Below are positions 35,217-43,232 of a stretch of DNA of 64,000 nt, in pieces. Position 1 is the first letter of the stretch; the number at the start of each line of letters is the position of its first letter. Below the pieces are notes generated by a model that was not told where the DNA came from, did not search any database, and worked only from the letters and a program-made list of their open reading frames with translations. The position numbers and the translations under genes are program-made. Source of the stretch: JAGVSZ01 sp963716855 (GTDB lineage Bacteria > Pseudomonadota > Gammaproteobacteria > Burkholderiales > SG8-39); assembly GCA_963716855.1 (NCBI GenBank), contig CAVQUV010000021.1:248001-312000 (forward strand). Reading direction: 5' to 3'.

Positions 35217-35555
35217 ATGCGCCGCCTGGTTGCCGCCGCCGCCGTTCTCGCCGTCGCCCTTTCGGTCGCTGCCCAGCAGGTTGCCCCGCCGCCTAGCCTC
35301 GAGCCTCTTCCGGAGGCGCCCGCCGAAGTTGGCCTGGACCCGCAGCAGCAGGCGGCCGAGCTGGGCATCAGCATCCAGCCGGGCGACAAGGTCGAGCGCC
35401 ACACGCTCGACGGCCAGCAGTACCTGGTGGTGACCACGCAATGGGGCACGCAGTATCACCTGATCGAGGCGATGCCGGGCTTCAGTCCCTACGCCGGCTG
35501 GAATTCCCAGGACTCCGGCGTGCGCGCGCCGATGTGGAGGGTCCTCGAGTGGTGA
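35217..35555 (+). CDS. DUF2782-like small secreted protein
   Basis: A 112-residue protein with a signal peptide (RRLVAAAAVLAVALSVAAQ), a Pro/Glu-rich stretch, and a compact C-terminal domain VERHTLDGQQYLVVTTQWGT then YHLIEAMPGFSPY. It is likely periplasmic. ATG at 35217 starts the signal peptide; a TTG at 35187 is less likely. The gene regularly precedes thrB in betaproteobacteria. Confidence 0.8.
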   Translation: MRRLVAAAAVLAVALSVAAQQVAPPPSLEPLPEAPAEVGLDPQQQAAELGISIQPGDKVERHTLDGQQYLVVTTQWGTQYHLIEAMPGFSPYAGWNSQDSGVRAPMWRVLEW

Positions 35556-35601
35556 GCGGCGCCGCCCCCGGCCCTCACGGTCACACGCAGGTCCGCGGCG
35601 G

Positions 35602-36549
35602 ATGTCGGTCTACACCAAGGTCACGCCGAGCCAGCTCGCCGACTGGCTGAAGCGCTACTCGGTCGGCACCCTCACCGAGCTGAGGGGCATCGCCGCCGGG
35701 ATCGAGAACACCAACTACTTCGTCACGACCACGCAGGGTCGCTACGTCCTCACGCTGTTCGAACGACTGCCCGAGCGGAGCTTGCCCTTCTACCTCGGGC
35801 TGATGGCGCATCTCGCGCGCCAGGCCGTTCCCTGCCCGGCGCCGATCGTCGATCACGCGAACGGACTCTATTCGATGCTCAACGGCAAGCGAGCTGCGCT
35901 GGTCACGCGCCTGCCGGGCGCGCCGGTGATGTCGCCGGGACCCGCGCATTGCGCGCAGGTGGGTGGCGTCCTGGCCGGCATGCACGTCGCCGGGCAATCG
36001 TTCGCCGGCGGGCTCGAGAACCCGCGCGGGCCGAAGTGGTGGCGCGAGACCGCGCCGCTGGCGGCGCCGTTCCTCGACGCGCCCCGGCGGCAGCTGCTCG
36101 AGTCGGAGCTCGAGTTCCAGTCGCGCTATCGCTTCCAGGACCTGCCGCGCGGCCCGATCCACGCCGACCTCTTCCGCGACAACGTGCTCTGGGACGGCGA
36201 CCAGATCGGCGGCCTGATCGACTTCTACTTCGCGGGCGTGGATGCGTGGCTCTTCGACGTGGCGGTGACGCTGAACGACTGGTGCGTGCATCCCGACGGC
36301 GAGATCGACCGCGAGCGCGCCGGCGCGCTGCTCGGCGCGTACCACGCCGCGCGCCCCTTCCGCGCGATCGAGCGCGGCGCCTGGCCTGCCATGCTGCGCG
36401 CGGCGAGTCTGCGCTTCTGGCTCTCGCGGCTCCACGATTTCCACCTCCCGCGCCCGGGCGAGCTCGTGCACGCGCACGATCCCGAGCACTTCCGCCGCAT
36501 ACTCGAGCTGCGCATTCGCGACGCGCACGAGCTGCCCTGGGTCGCGTGA
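35602..36549 (+). CDS. thrB: Homoserine kinase (choline-kinase fold, ThrB2 type)
   Basis: Phosphorylates homoserine towards threonine. 315 residues of the APH/choline-kinase fold, not the GHMP family. Marks are LTELRGIAAGIENTNYFVTT, the Brenner motif IHADLFRDNVLWDG with the catalytic Asp, and GLIDFYFAG with the metal-binding Asp. WLFDVAVTLNDWC follows. It competes with metX for homoserine. The ATG comes 46 bases after the DUF2782 gene. Confidence 0.94.
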   Translation: MSVYTKVTPSQLADWLKRYSVGTLTELRGIAAGIENTNYFVTTTQGRYVLTLFERLPERSLPFYLGLMAHLARQAVPCPAPIVDHANGLYSMLNGKRAALVTRLPGAPVMSPGPAHCAQVGGVLAGMHVAGQSFAGGLENPRGPKWWRETAPLAAPFLDAPRRQLLESELEFQSRYRFQDLPRGPIHADLFRDNVLWDGDQIGGLIDFYFAGVDAWLFDVAVTLNDWCVHPDGEIDRERAGALLGAYHAARPFRAIERGAWPAMLRAASLRFWLSRLHDFHLPRPGELVHAHDPEHFRRILELRIRDAHELPWVA

Positions 36550-36562
36550 GGACCGCGGCACG

Positions 36563-37336
36563 ATGCGCGTTGTCCCCGCTGCGAACGGCTGGCTCTGGCT
36601 GAAGCACGGCTTCGGTTTCTTCGGCCGCGCACCGCTCACCTGGATCCTCGTCGCCGTATCCTACTGGGTGCTCGTGAGCGTCGTGGGCGTGCTGCCCTAC
36701 GTCGGCCTCGTCGCCGTGATGGTGGCGACGCCGGCGTTCGCGGTGAGCTTCATGGCGATGTGCCGCGAGCTCGAGCGCGGGCGGCCGCTCGAGCTGCCGC
36801 TGCTGTTCGCGGGCTTCCGCCGCAACCTGAAGTCGCTCGCGGCGCTGGGCGGCATCTATTTCCTCGCGATCCTCGGGATTCTCGCCGCGAGCCAGCTCTT
36901 CGACGACGGGCTGCTGATGCGCTGGATGCTGCTCGGCAAGGCCGTGCCGCGCGACGAGGCGAGCGGCGACGCGCTCGCGATCGCCGCGATCGCCGCGTTC
37001 GTGCTGTTCGTTCCGGTGATCATGGCGTTTTGGTTCGCGCCGGTCCTCGCGGCCTGGCACGGCATGTCCGCCGTGAAGGCGCTGTTCTTCAGTTTTTTCG
37101 CCAGCCTGCAGAACTGGCGGGCATTTCTCGTGTACGGCGTCGCCGTCTCGATCGTCGCCGGTCTCGTGCCCGGCATCGCATTTTCGGCGCTCGCGGTCGC
37201 GGTGCGCGGCTCGCAGGCGGCGGCCGGCCTGATGTCGACGCTGGCGCTCGTGGTGGTGGTGATCCTGCTACCCGCGCTCTACGCGAGCTTCTACGCGAGC
37301 TATCGCGACGTCTTCGCCGACGCGCCGGCGGACTAG
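36563..37336 (+). CDS. BPSS1780-type multi-pass membrane protein
   Basis: A 257-residue inner-membrane protein with about six hydrophobic segments. The N-terminal PAANGWLWLKHGFGFFGRAP is characteristic of the betaproteobacterial BPSS1780 family and its central loop reads MAMCRELERGRPLELPLLFA. Function unknown. It lies 13 bases after thrB and may be co-transcribed. Confidence 0.85.
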   Translation: MRVVPAANGWLWLKHGFGFFGRAPLTWILVAVSYWVLVSVVGVLPYVGLVAVMVATPAFAVSFMAMCRELERGRPLELPLLFAGFRRNLKSLAALGGIYFLAILGILAASQLFDDGLLMRWMLLGKAVPRDEASGDALAIAAIAAFVLFVPVIMAFWFAPVLAAWHGMSAVKALFFSFFASLQNWRAFLVYGVAVSIVAGLVPGIAFSALAVAVRGSQAAAGLMSTLALVVVVILLPALYASFYASYRDVFADAPAD

Positions 37337-37392
37337 GCGGCCCGGCCCCGGCGGCGTCCGCCGTGCTGCAGTGCGGGGGTAAACTCCGCCGC

Positions 37393-40300
37393 ATGCTCAT
37401 GCAGGCGAGGTCTCGCGAGGTCGGGACCGATCCGGGCCCCGCGCGACTGCGGGAGATCCCGTACAACTACACCTCGTTCTCCGACCGCGAGATCGTCATC
37501 CGGCTGCTCGGTGCGGAGGCGTGGACGGCGCTGCTCGGCCTGCGCGCGGAGCGCCGGACCGGGCGTTCCGCCCGGATGCTCTACGAAGTGCTCGGCGACA
37601 TCTGGGTCGTCCAGCGCAACCCGTATCTCCAGGACGACCTGATCGACAACCCGCGGCGGCGCGCGGCCCTGATCGAGGCCCTCCATCACCGGCTGGGCGA
37701 GATCGAGAAGCGGCGGGAGGGATACGCGCAGGAGTCCGGCCGGGAACGGGACGCGCCGGCGCGCGCGCAGTTCGAGGCGCGCGATGCCAAGGTCGCCTTC
37801 CTGCTCGAGCGGGCACGCGCGGCCGTCGCCGCCTTCGAGCGGGAGTTCGACGAGACCATCGAGCTGCGCCGCAGCGTGCTGCGCCGGCTCGCGCGCAGCA
37901 CGCGCCGCGACAACATCCAGTTCGACGGGCTCGCGCGCGTCTCCCACGTCACCGACGCCACCGACTGGCGCGTCGAATACCCGTTCGTCGTGGTCTCGCC
38001 CGACACCGAAGAGGAGGTCGCACGCGTCGTGCGCGACTGCATCGCGCTCGGGCTCACGATCATCCCGCGCGGCGGCGGCACCGGGTACACCGGCGGCGCG
38101 ATCCCGCTCACGCGGCGGGCGGCGGTCGTGAACACGGAGAAGCTCGATACCCTGGGCCCGATCGAGGCGCGCGAGCTCCCGGGCGTGGCGCGCAAGGTTC
38201 CCACGATCCGGTGCGGCGCCGGTGTCGTGACGCGACGCGTGATGGACGCGGCGGAGGCGGCCGGCCACGTGTTCGCCGTCGACCCGACCTCCGCGGACGC
38301 CTCGTGCATCGGCGGCAACGTGGCGATGAACGCCGGCGGCAAGAAGGCCGTGCTGTGGGGCACGGCGCTCGACAACCTCGTCTCCTGGCGGATGGTCGAT
38401 CCGAACGGTTACTTCCTCCAGGCCACGCGGCTCGACCACAATCTCGGCAAGATCCACGACGCGGCCGTCGCGCGTTTCTCGGTCCAGAAGTTCCGCAAGG
38501 ACGGCAAGACGCCCTACGAAGCACCGGCGATCCTCGAGATCCCCGGGCGGCAGTTCCGCAAGCTCGGCCTCGGCAAGGACGTGACCGACAAGTTCCTTGC
38601 GGGCCTGCCGGGCGTGCAGAAGGAAGGCTGCGACGGGATCATCACCTCGGCACGGTTCATCCTGCACACGATGCCGAAGGCGATCCGGACCGTGTGCCTC
38701 GAGTTCTTCGGCCAGGTTCGCGACTCGGTGCCGGCGATCGTCGAGATCAAGAACTATCTCGACACGCATCGGCACGCGACGCTCGCGGGCCTGGAGCACC
38801 TGGATGAGCGCTACCTCAAGGCGGTCGGCTACGCGACCAAGGCGAAACGCGGGGGGCGGCCGAAGATGGTGCTCATCGGCGACATCGTCGGCGACGACGA
38901 CGACCAGGTCGCGCGCGCGACCTCCGAGGTGGTGCGGCTCGCGAACGCGCGCGGCGGCGAGGGATTCGTCGCGGTATCGGCCGAGACGCGCAGGAAGTTC
39001 TGGCTCGACCGCGCGCGCACCGCGGCGATCGCGAAGCACACGAACGCGTTCAAGATCAACGAGGACGTGGTCATCCCGCTCGACCGCCTGGGCGACTACT
39101 CCGAGGGCATCGAGCGCATCAACATCGAGCTGTCGATCGCGAACAAGCTCCGGCTGCTGGACGCGCTCGACGAGTACTTCGCCGGCGATCTGCCCCTCTA
39201 CCAGCACGACGAAAAACTGGCTGCGGCCGAACTGCTCGGCGACCGCCCGGCCCAGGCCCGCGCGCTGTTCGCGCGCGTGCGCGGCCGCTGGCGCTACCTG
39301 CTCGACAACCTCGATGCGCCGGTCGCGGACGCGCAGCGCGAGTTCGTGCCCGGGCTCGCGCTGCTCGGCGCCGGGGAGCTCGCGCTCTTCGCGCTGGTCC
39401 AGAACCATGCGCTGCGCGTGTCGTGGAAGGACGAGGTGCGGGCGGAGCTCGTGGAGCTGTTCGACGGGCTGCCGTTCCGCAGGATCGTCGAGGGCCTGGA
39501 CGCCGTGCACCGGCGCGTGCTCAAGAGCCGCGTGTTCGTCGCCCTGCACATGCACGCCGGTGACGGCAACGTGCACACCAACATCCCGGTCAATTCCGAC
39601 GACTACGGAATGCTGCAGGCGGCGAACGCGGCGGTGGCGCGCATCATGGCGCTCGCGAAGTCGCTCGGCGGCGTGATCTCGGGCGAGCACGGCATCGGCA
39701 TCACCAAGCTCGAGTTCCTCGAAGCGGAGGAGATCGACGCGTTCCGGCGGTACAAACAGACCGTCGACCCGGAGGGCCGGTTCAACAAGGGGAAGCTCCT
39801 CCCCGGCGGGGACCTGCGCGACGCTTATACGCCGTCGTTCAACCTGATCGGCGCCGAGTCGCTCATCCTCGAGGCTTCCGAGATCGGCCACATCGCCGAC
39901 TCGATCAAGGACTGCCTGCGCTGCGGCAAGTGCAAGCCGGTCTGCGCGACGCACGTGCCGCGCGCGAATCTGCTCTACAGCCCGCGCAACAAGATCCTCG
40001 GCACGTCGCTGCTCATCGAGGCGTTTCTGTACGAGGAGCAGACGCGCCGCGGCGTCAGCCTGCGCCACTTCGACGAGTTCGGCGACGTCGCCGACCACTG
40101 CACGGTCTGCCACAAATGCGCCAGCCCGTGCCCGGTGGACATCGACTTCGGCGACGTCTCGATCGCGATGCGCAATCTCCTGCGCAAGCAGGGCAAGCAG
40201 CGCTTCAACCCCGGGACCGCCGCGTCGATGTTCTTCCTGAACGCGACCGACCCGACCACGATCAAGCTCGCCAAGAAGGTGATGATCGACTGGGGGTACC

Positions 40301-41319
40301 GCGGCCAGCGTCTCGCCCATCGCCTGGCGAAGTCGTTCCTGATCACGCGCCAATCGACGCGGCAGCCGTCGTCCACCGTCGGCAAGCCGCCCCTCAAGTC
40401 GCAGGTCATCCACTTCATCAACAAGCCGATGCCCGGCGGGCTGCCGAAGAAGACCGCGCGCGCGCTGCTCGACCTCGAGGACTCGAAGATCGTCCCGATC
40501 ATCCGCGACCCGGCGAAGGTCACCGACGACTCGGAGGCGGTGTTCTACTTTCCGGGCTGCGGTTCGGAGCGGCTGTTCAGCCAGGTCGGCCTCGCGACGC
40601 AGGCGATGCTCTATCACGTGGGTGCCCAGTGCGTGCTGCCGCCGGGATACCTGTGCTGCGGATATCCCCAGACCGCGGCGGGCCACGAGGACAAGGGTCG
40701 CGCGATCAGCACCGACAATCGCGTGCTGTTCCACCGCGTCGCCAACACGCTCAACTATCTCGACATCAAGACCGTCATCGTGTCCTGCGGGACGTGCATG
40801 GACCAGCTGGAGAAGTACGAGTTCGAGAAGATCTTCCCGGGCTGCCGGCTGCTGGACATCCACGAGTACCTGATGGAGAAGGGCGTGAAGCTCGAGGGCG
40901 TGCAGGGGGTGCGCTACATGTATCACGATCCGTGCCACACGCCGATGAAGACCTACCAGCCGATGACGGTGGTCAACCGGCTCATGGGCACGGACGTGAC
41001 GCTGAACGAGCGCTGCTGCGGCGAGTCCGGCACGCTCGCTGTGACCCGCCCCGACGTATCGACCCAGGTCCGCTTCCGCAAGGAGGAGGAGATGCGCAAG
41101 GGCACCGCGGCCGTGCGCGCCGACGGCTTCGCGGGCGAGGTGAAGATCCTCACCTCCTGCCCGTCGTGCCTGCAGGGCCTCGCGCGCTATCGCGACGACG
41201 CCGAGGCGGGCGCCGACTACATCGTCGTCGAAATCGCCAGACACGTGCTGGGCCCGGACTGGCTGCCGGAGTACGTGGCGCGCGCGAACCGAGGCGGCAT
41301 CGAGCGCGTGCTTCTGTAG
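37393..41319 (+). CDS. Giant FAD-linked oxidase/Fe-S oxidoreductase (DUF3683)
   Basis: One 1308-residue chain combining what are usually separate GlcD- and GlcF-like subunits. Residues about 1-190 are DUF3683. Next is the FAD-binding PCMH domain (IIPRGGGTGYTGGAIPLT; ADASCIGGNVAMNAGGKKA), the FAD-oxidase C-terminal domain (HMHAGDGNVHTNIPVN, GVISGEHGIGITKLEFL), two 4Fe-4S motifs (CLRCGKCKPVCA and CTVCHKCASPCPVD) and two CCG repeats (FPGCGSERLF with CCGYP; HDPCHTP with CCGESGT). It probably oxidises a 2-hydroxy acid such as D-lactate or glycolate and passes electrons to quinone; the substrate is inferred. ATG at 37393 or 37399. Confidence 0.93.
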   Translation: MLMQARSREVGTDPGPARLREIPYNYTSFSDREIVIRLLGAEAWTALLGLRAERRTGRSARMLYEVLGDIWVVQRNPYLQDDLIDNPRRRAALIEALHHRLGEIEKRREGYAQESGRERDAPARAQFEARDAKVAFLLERARAAVAAFEREFDETIELRRSVLRRLARSTRRDNIQFDGLARVSHVTDATDWRVEYPFVVVSPDTEEEVARVVRDCIALGLTIIPRGGGTGYTGGAIPLTRRAAVVNTEKLDTLGPIEARELPGVARKVPTIRCGAGVVTRRVMDAAEAAGHVFAVDPTSADASCIGGNVAMNAGGKKAVLWGTALDNLVSWRMVDPNGYFLQATRLDHNLGKIHDAAVARFSVQKFRKDGKTPYEAPAILEIPGRQFRKLGLGKDVTDKFLAGLPGVQKEGCDGIITSARFILHTMPKAIRTVCLEFFGQVRDSVPAIVEIKNYLDTHRHATLAGLEHLDERYLKAVGYATKAKRGGRPKMVLIGDIVGDDDDQVARATSEVVRLANARGGEGFVAVSAETRRKFWLDRARTAAIAKHTNAFKINEDVVIPLDRLGDYSEGIERINIELSIANKLRLLDALDEYFAGDLPLYQHDEKLAAAELLGDRPAQARALFARVRGRWRYLLDNLDAPVADAQREFVPGLALLGAGELALFALVQNHALRVSWKDEVRAELVELFDGLPFRRIVEGLDAVHRRVLKSRVFVALHMHAGDGNVHTNIPVNSDDYGMLQAANAAVARIMALAKSLGGVISGEHGIGITKLEFLEAEEIDAFRRYKQTVDPEGRFNKGKLLPGGDLRDAYTPSFNLIGAESLILEASEIGHIADSIKDCLRCGKCKPVCATHVPRANLLYSPRNKILGTSLLIEAFLYEEQTRRGVSLRHFDEFGDVADHCTVCHKCASPCPVDIDFGDVSIAMRNLLRKQGKQRFNPGTAASMFFLNATDPTTIKLAKKVMIDWGYRGQRLAHRLAKSFLITRQSTRQPSSTVGKPPLKSQVIHFINKPMPGGLPKKTARALLDLEDSKIVPIIRDPAKVTDDSEAVFYFPGCGSERLFSQVGLATQAMLYHVGAQCVLPPGYLCCGYPQTAAGHEDKGRAISTDNRVLFHRVANTLNYLDIKTVIVSCGTCMDQLEKYEFEKIFPGCRLLDIHEYLMEKGVKLEGVQGVRYMYHDPCHTPMKTYQPMTVVNRLMGTDVTLNERCCGESGTLAVTRPDVSTQVRFRKEEEMRKGTAAVRADGFAGEVKILTSCPSCLQGLARYRDDAEAGADYIVVEIARHVLGPDWLPEYVARANRGGIERVLL

Positions 41320-41339
41320 CCTGTCGGCGCGCCGACAGG
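41320..41339 (+). terminator. Perfect palindrome after the DUF3683 gene
   Basis: CCTGTCGGCGCGCCGACAGG is a perfect 20-base palindrome immediately after the stop codon. It folds into a strong hairpin but lacks a T-run, so it may act as a transcript stabiliser or weak terminator. Confidence 0.55.
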
Positions 41340-41373
41340 CCGTTCGGCGGGCGGCGCTTCCTTCGTCCGGAGT

Positions 41374-41406
41374 CTTATGCTAGCGTCATAATGACGATGT
41401 CATAAG
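41374..41406. promoter_or_regulatory. Concentric 33-bp dyad (putative operator) before the sugar dehydrogenase
   Basis: CGTCATAATGACG (41384-41396) is a perfect 13-base palindrome. CTTATG (41374-41379) and CATAAG (41401-41406) form an outer inverted pair with exactly the same centre (41390). The site is AT-rich against a GC-rich background and 23 bases before the ATG at 41429. A dimeric or tetrameric regulator binding here is inferred; none is recognised nearby. Confidence 0.6.
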
Positions 41407-41428
41407 CGCCCGACTGGAGGAGCCTGCC

Positions 41429-42934
41429 ATGCCATCCGCCCGCCTCGTTTTCGCGCTGCCGCTCGCTCTCGCGCTCGCCGCCTGCCTCGGAGGGGGAGGC
41501 GGCGGGTCCGATTCGAGCCCGCCGCCGGCCGCCGCCTCGTCGGCGGCTGCGGCACCCGCACCGGCCCCGGCCCCGGCGCCCGCACCTGCACCCGCGCCCG
41601 CACCCGCAGCGACGGTCGGCGCGATGAGCGTGCAGATCGCCGGCCTCCCGGCCAACACTGAAGCGCACGTCACCGTGACCGGCGCGGGCACGAACCAGTT
41701 CGTCACCGCGAGCGGTTCGATCCCGAACCTCGCGCCCGGTGCGTACACGGTCACTGCCATGCCGGTCCTCACGGGACAGTCCGTGATGGCCCCGGGAGCG
41801 GCGACGCAAGCGGTCCAGGTCGTCGCGGGGCAGACCGCCAATGCGACGGTGAGCTACAACACCCAGCGCGCGTTCACGATCCGGCTCGAGGAGGTCGCGA
41901 CCGCCGGGGTCGATCAGCCCGTGTTCCTTGCTTCTCCGCCGGGTGACGCGAGCCGGATCTTCGTGGCCGAACGCCCGGGACGCATCCGCGTGATCCTGAA
42001 CGGCCAGGTGCTCGCGACGCCGTTTCTCGACATCGCGGCGCGCGTGTCCACGACCGGCGAGCGCGGCGTGCTCTCGTTCGCGTTCCATCCGCTGTATGCG
42101 CAGAACGGCCGCTTCTTCCTGCACTTCAACAACCTCAACGGCGACATCGTCGTCGAACAGTTCACGGCGTCGGCGGGCAACGCAAACGTGGCGAATGCAC
42201 AGGGCGTCGAGGTGATCCGGATTCCCCACCCGACGTTCGACAACCACAACGGCGGGGTCGCCGCGTTCGGCCCCGACGGGATGCTCTACATCTCCACCGG
42301 CGACGGCGGCGGCGGCGGCGACCCGGGCCAGAACGCGCAGAACACGACGCGCCTGCTCGGCAAGCTGCTGCGGATCGACGTGAGCACGCTGCCGTACCGC
42401 ATCCCCGCCTCCAATCCGTTCGCCGGGTTCGGGCGCGGCGAGGAGATCTGGGCGATCGGGCTGCGCAACCCGTGGCGCTGGTCGTTCGACATGAGCGACC
42501 GGCGCATCTACATCGCCGACGTCGGGCAGGGTCGCTTCGAGGAGGTGAACGTCGTCGCCACCGACGTGCCGAACGTGAACTACGGCTGGCCGATCACCGA
42601 GGCCTCGTCGTGCTACCCGAACGATCCGTGCAGCAAGTCGGGCCAGACCCTGCCCAAGCTCGAGTTCGATCACCTCACCGGCGCCTGCGCCGTGACCGGC
42701 GGCTACGTGTACCGAGGCGCCGCGCTCCCGGATCTGCAGGGGCGGTACTTCTATTCGGACTACTGCGCGGGCTTCATCCGCAGCTTCCGCCTCGCGCCGA
42801 ACGGCCAGGCGATCGAGCGCATCGACTGGAACCTGCCCGCGGTCGGGCGGGTGCTCTCGTTCGGCGAGGACGCGAACCGCGAGGTCTACGTCATCACCGC
42901 GAGCGCGAAGATCTACCGCCTCGCGCGGCAGTAG
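41429..42934 (+). CDS. PQQ-dependent sugar dehydrogenase-like lipoprotein
   Basis: A 501-residue exported lipoprotein of the glucose/sorbosone dehydrogenase beta-propeller family. Lipobox LPLALALAACLGGG, then about 20 residues of alternating Ala-Pro, a beta-sandwich-like module (residues about 65-150), and the propeller: FVAERPGRIRVILNGQVLAT, FAFHPLYAQNGRFF, PHPTFDNHNGGVAAFGPDGM, DGGGGGDPGQNAQNTTRLLG, EIWAIGLRNPWRWSFD, VTGGYVYRGAALPDLQGRYF. It would oxidise a sugar in the periplasm with PQQ; no PQQ synthesis gene is in the window. SD-like GGAGGAG precedes the ATG. Confidence 0.9.
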   Translation: MPSARLVFALPLALALAACLGGGGGGSDSSPPPAAASSAAAAPAPAPAPAPAPAPAPAPAATVGAMSVQIAGLPANTEAHVTVTGAGTNQFVTASGSIPNLAPGAYTVTAMPVLTGQSVMAPGAATQAVQVVAGQTANATVSYNTQRAFTIRLEEVATAGVDQPVFLASPPGDASRIFVAERPGRIRVILNGQVLATPFLDIAARVSTTGERGVLSFAFHPLYAQNGRFFLHFNNLNGDIVVEQFTASAGNANVANAQGVEVIRIPHPTFDNHNGGVAAFGPDGMLYISTGDGGGGGDPGQNAQNTTRLLGKLLRIDVSTLPYRIPASNPFAGFGRGEEIWAIGLRNPWRWSFDMSDRRIYIADVGQGRFEEVNVVATDVPNVNYGWPITEASSCYPNDPCSKSGQTLPKLEFDHLTGACAVTGGYVYRGAALPDLQGRYFYSDYCAGFIRSFRLAPNGQAIERIDWNLPAVGRVLSFGEDANREVYVITASAKIYRLARQ

Positions 42935-43138
42935 CGCGCTCTCACGACGCGAGGGGCCACTCCCCCTCCTCGTACTCCCTGGAGCCAGGAAGACCGGTGC
43001 CTCCGGCGCCGGTCCGGGGTCTCCTGCAAACCGAATCCGCCCGGCGCGAGCGCGTCGATGCGGCCCGGCACCCCGCGGCTGGAGTGACGCGCTTGTGACA
43101 TCTGCCCCCCCGGGTCCCCGGGCGCCGGCAAACGCTCA

Positions 43139-43166
43139 TTCGAATCAACGGAATGGGCGATATACT
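43139..43166 (+). promoter_or_regulatory. Possible promoter in the 42935-43232 gap
   Basis: TATACT at 43161-43166 is a good -10 box; upstream TTCGAA at 43139-43144 is a weak -35 with a 16-base spacer. The rest of the 298-base gap after the sugar dehydrogenase shows no gene I can support and no clear terminator. Confidence 0.4.
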
Positions 43167-43232
43167 CAATGCCAACGGAATACCAAGCAGGGGAGACGCC
43201 GGCCGGGACGCCCGGGTGGCGCGAAGAACACG

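Noticed and set aside
41320..41339. Perfect palindrome as an insertion-sequence end or recombination site
   Set aside because: It follows a stop codon immediately, has no partner repeat or transposase nearby, and is best read as a transcript-end hairpin.
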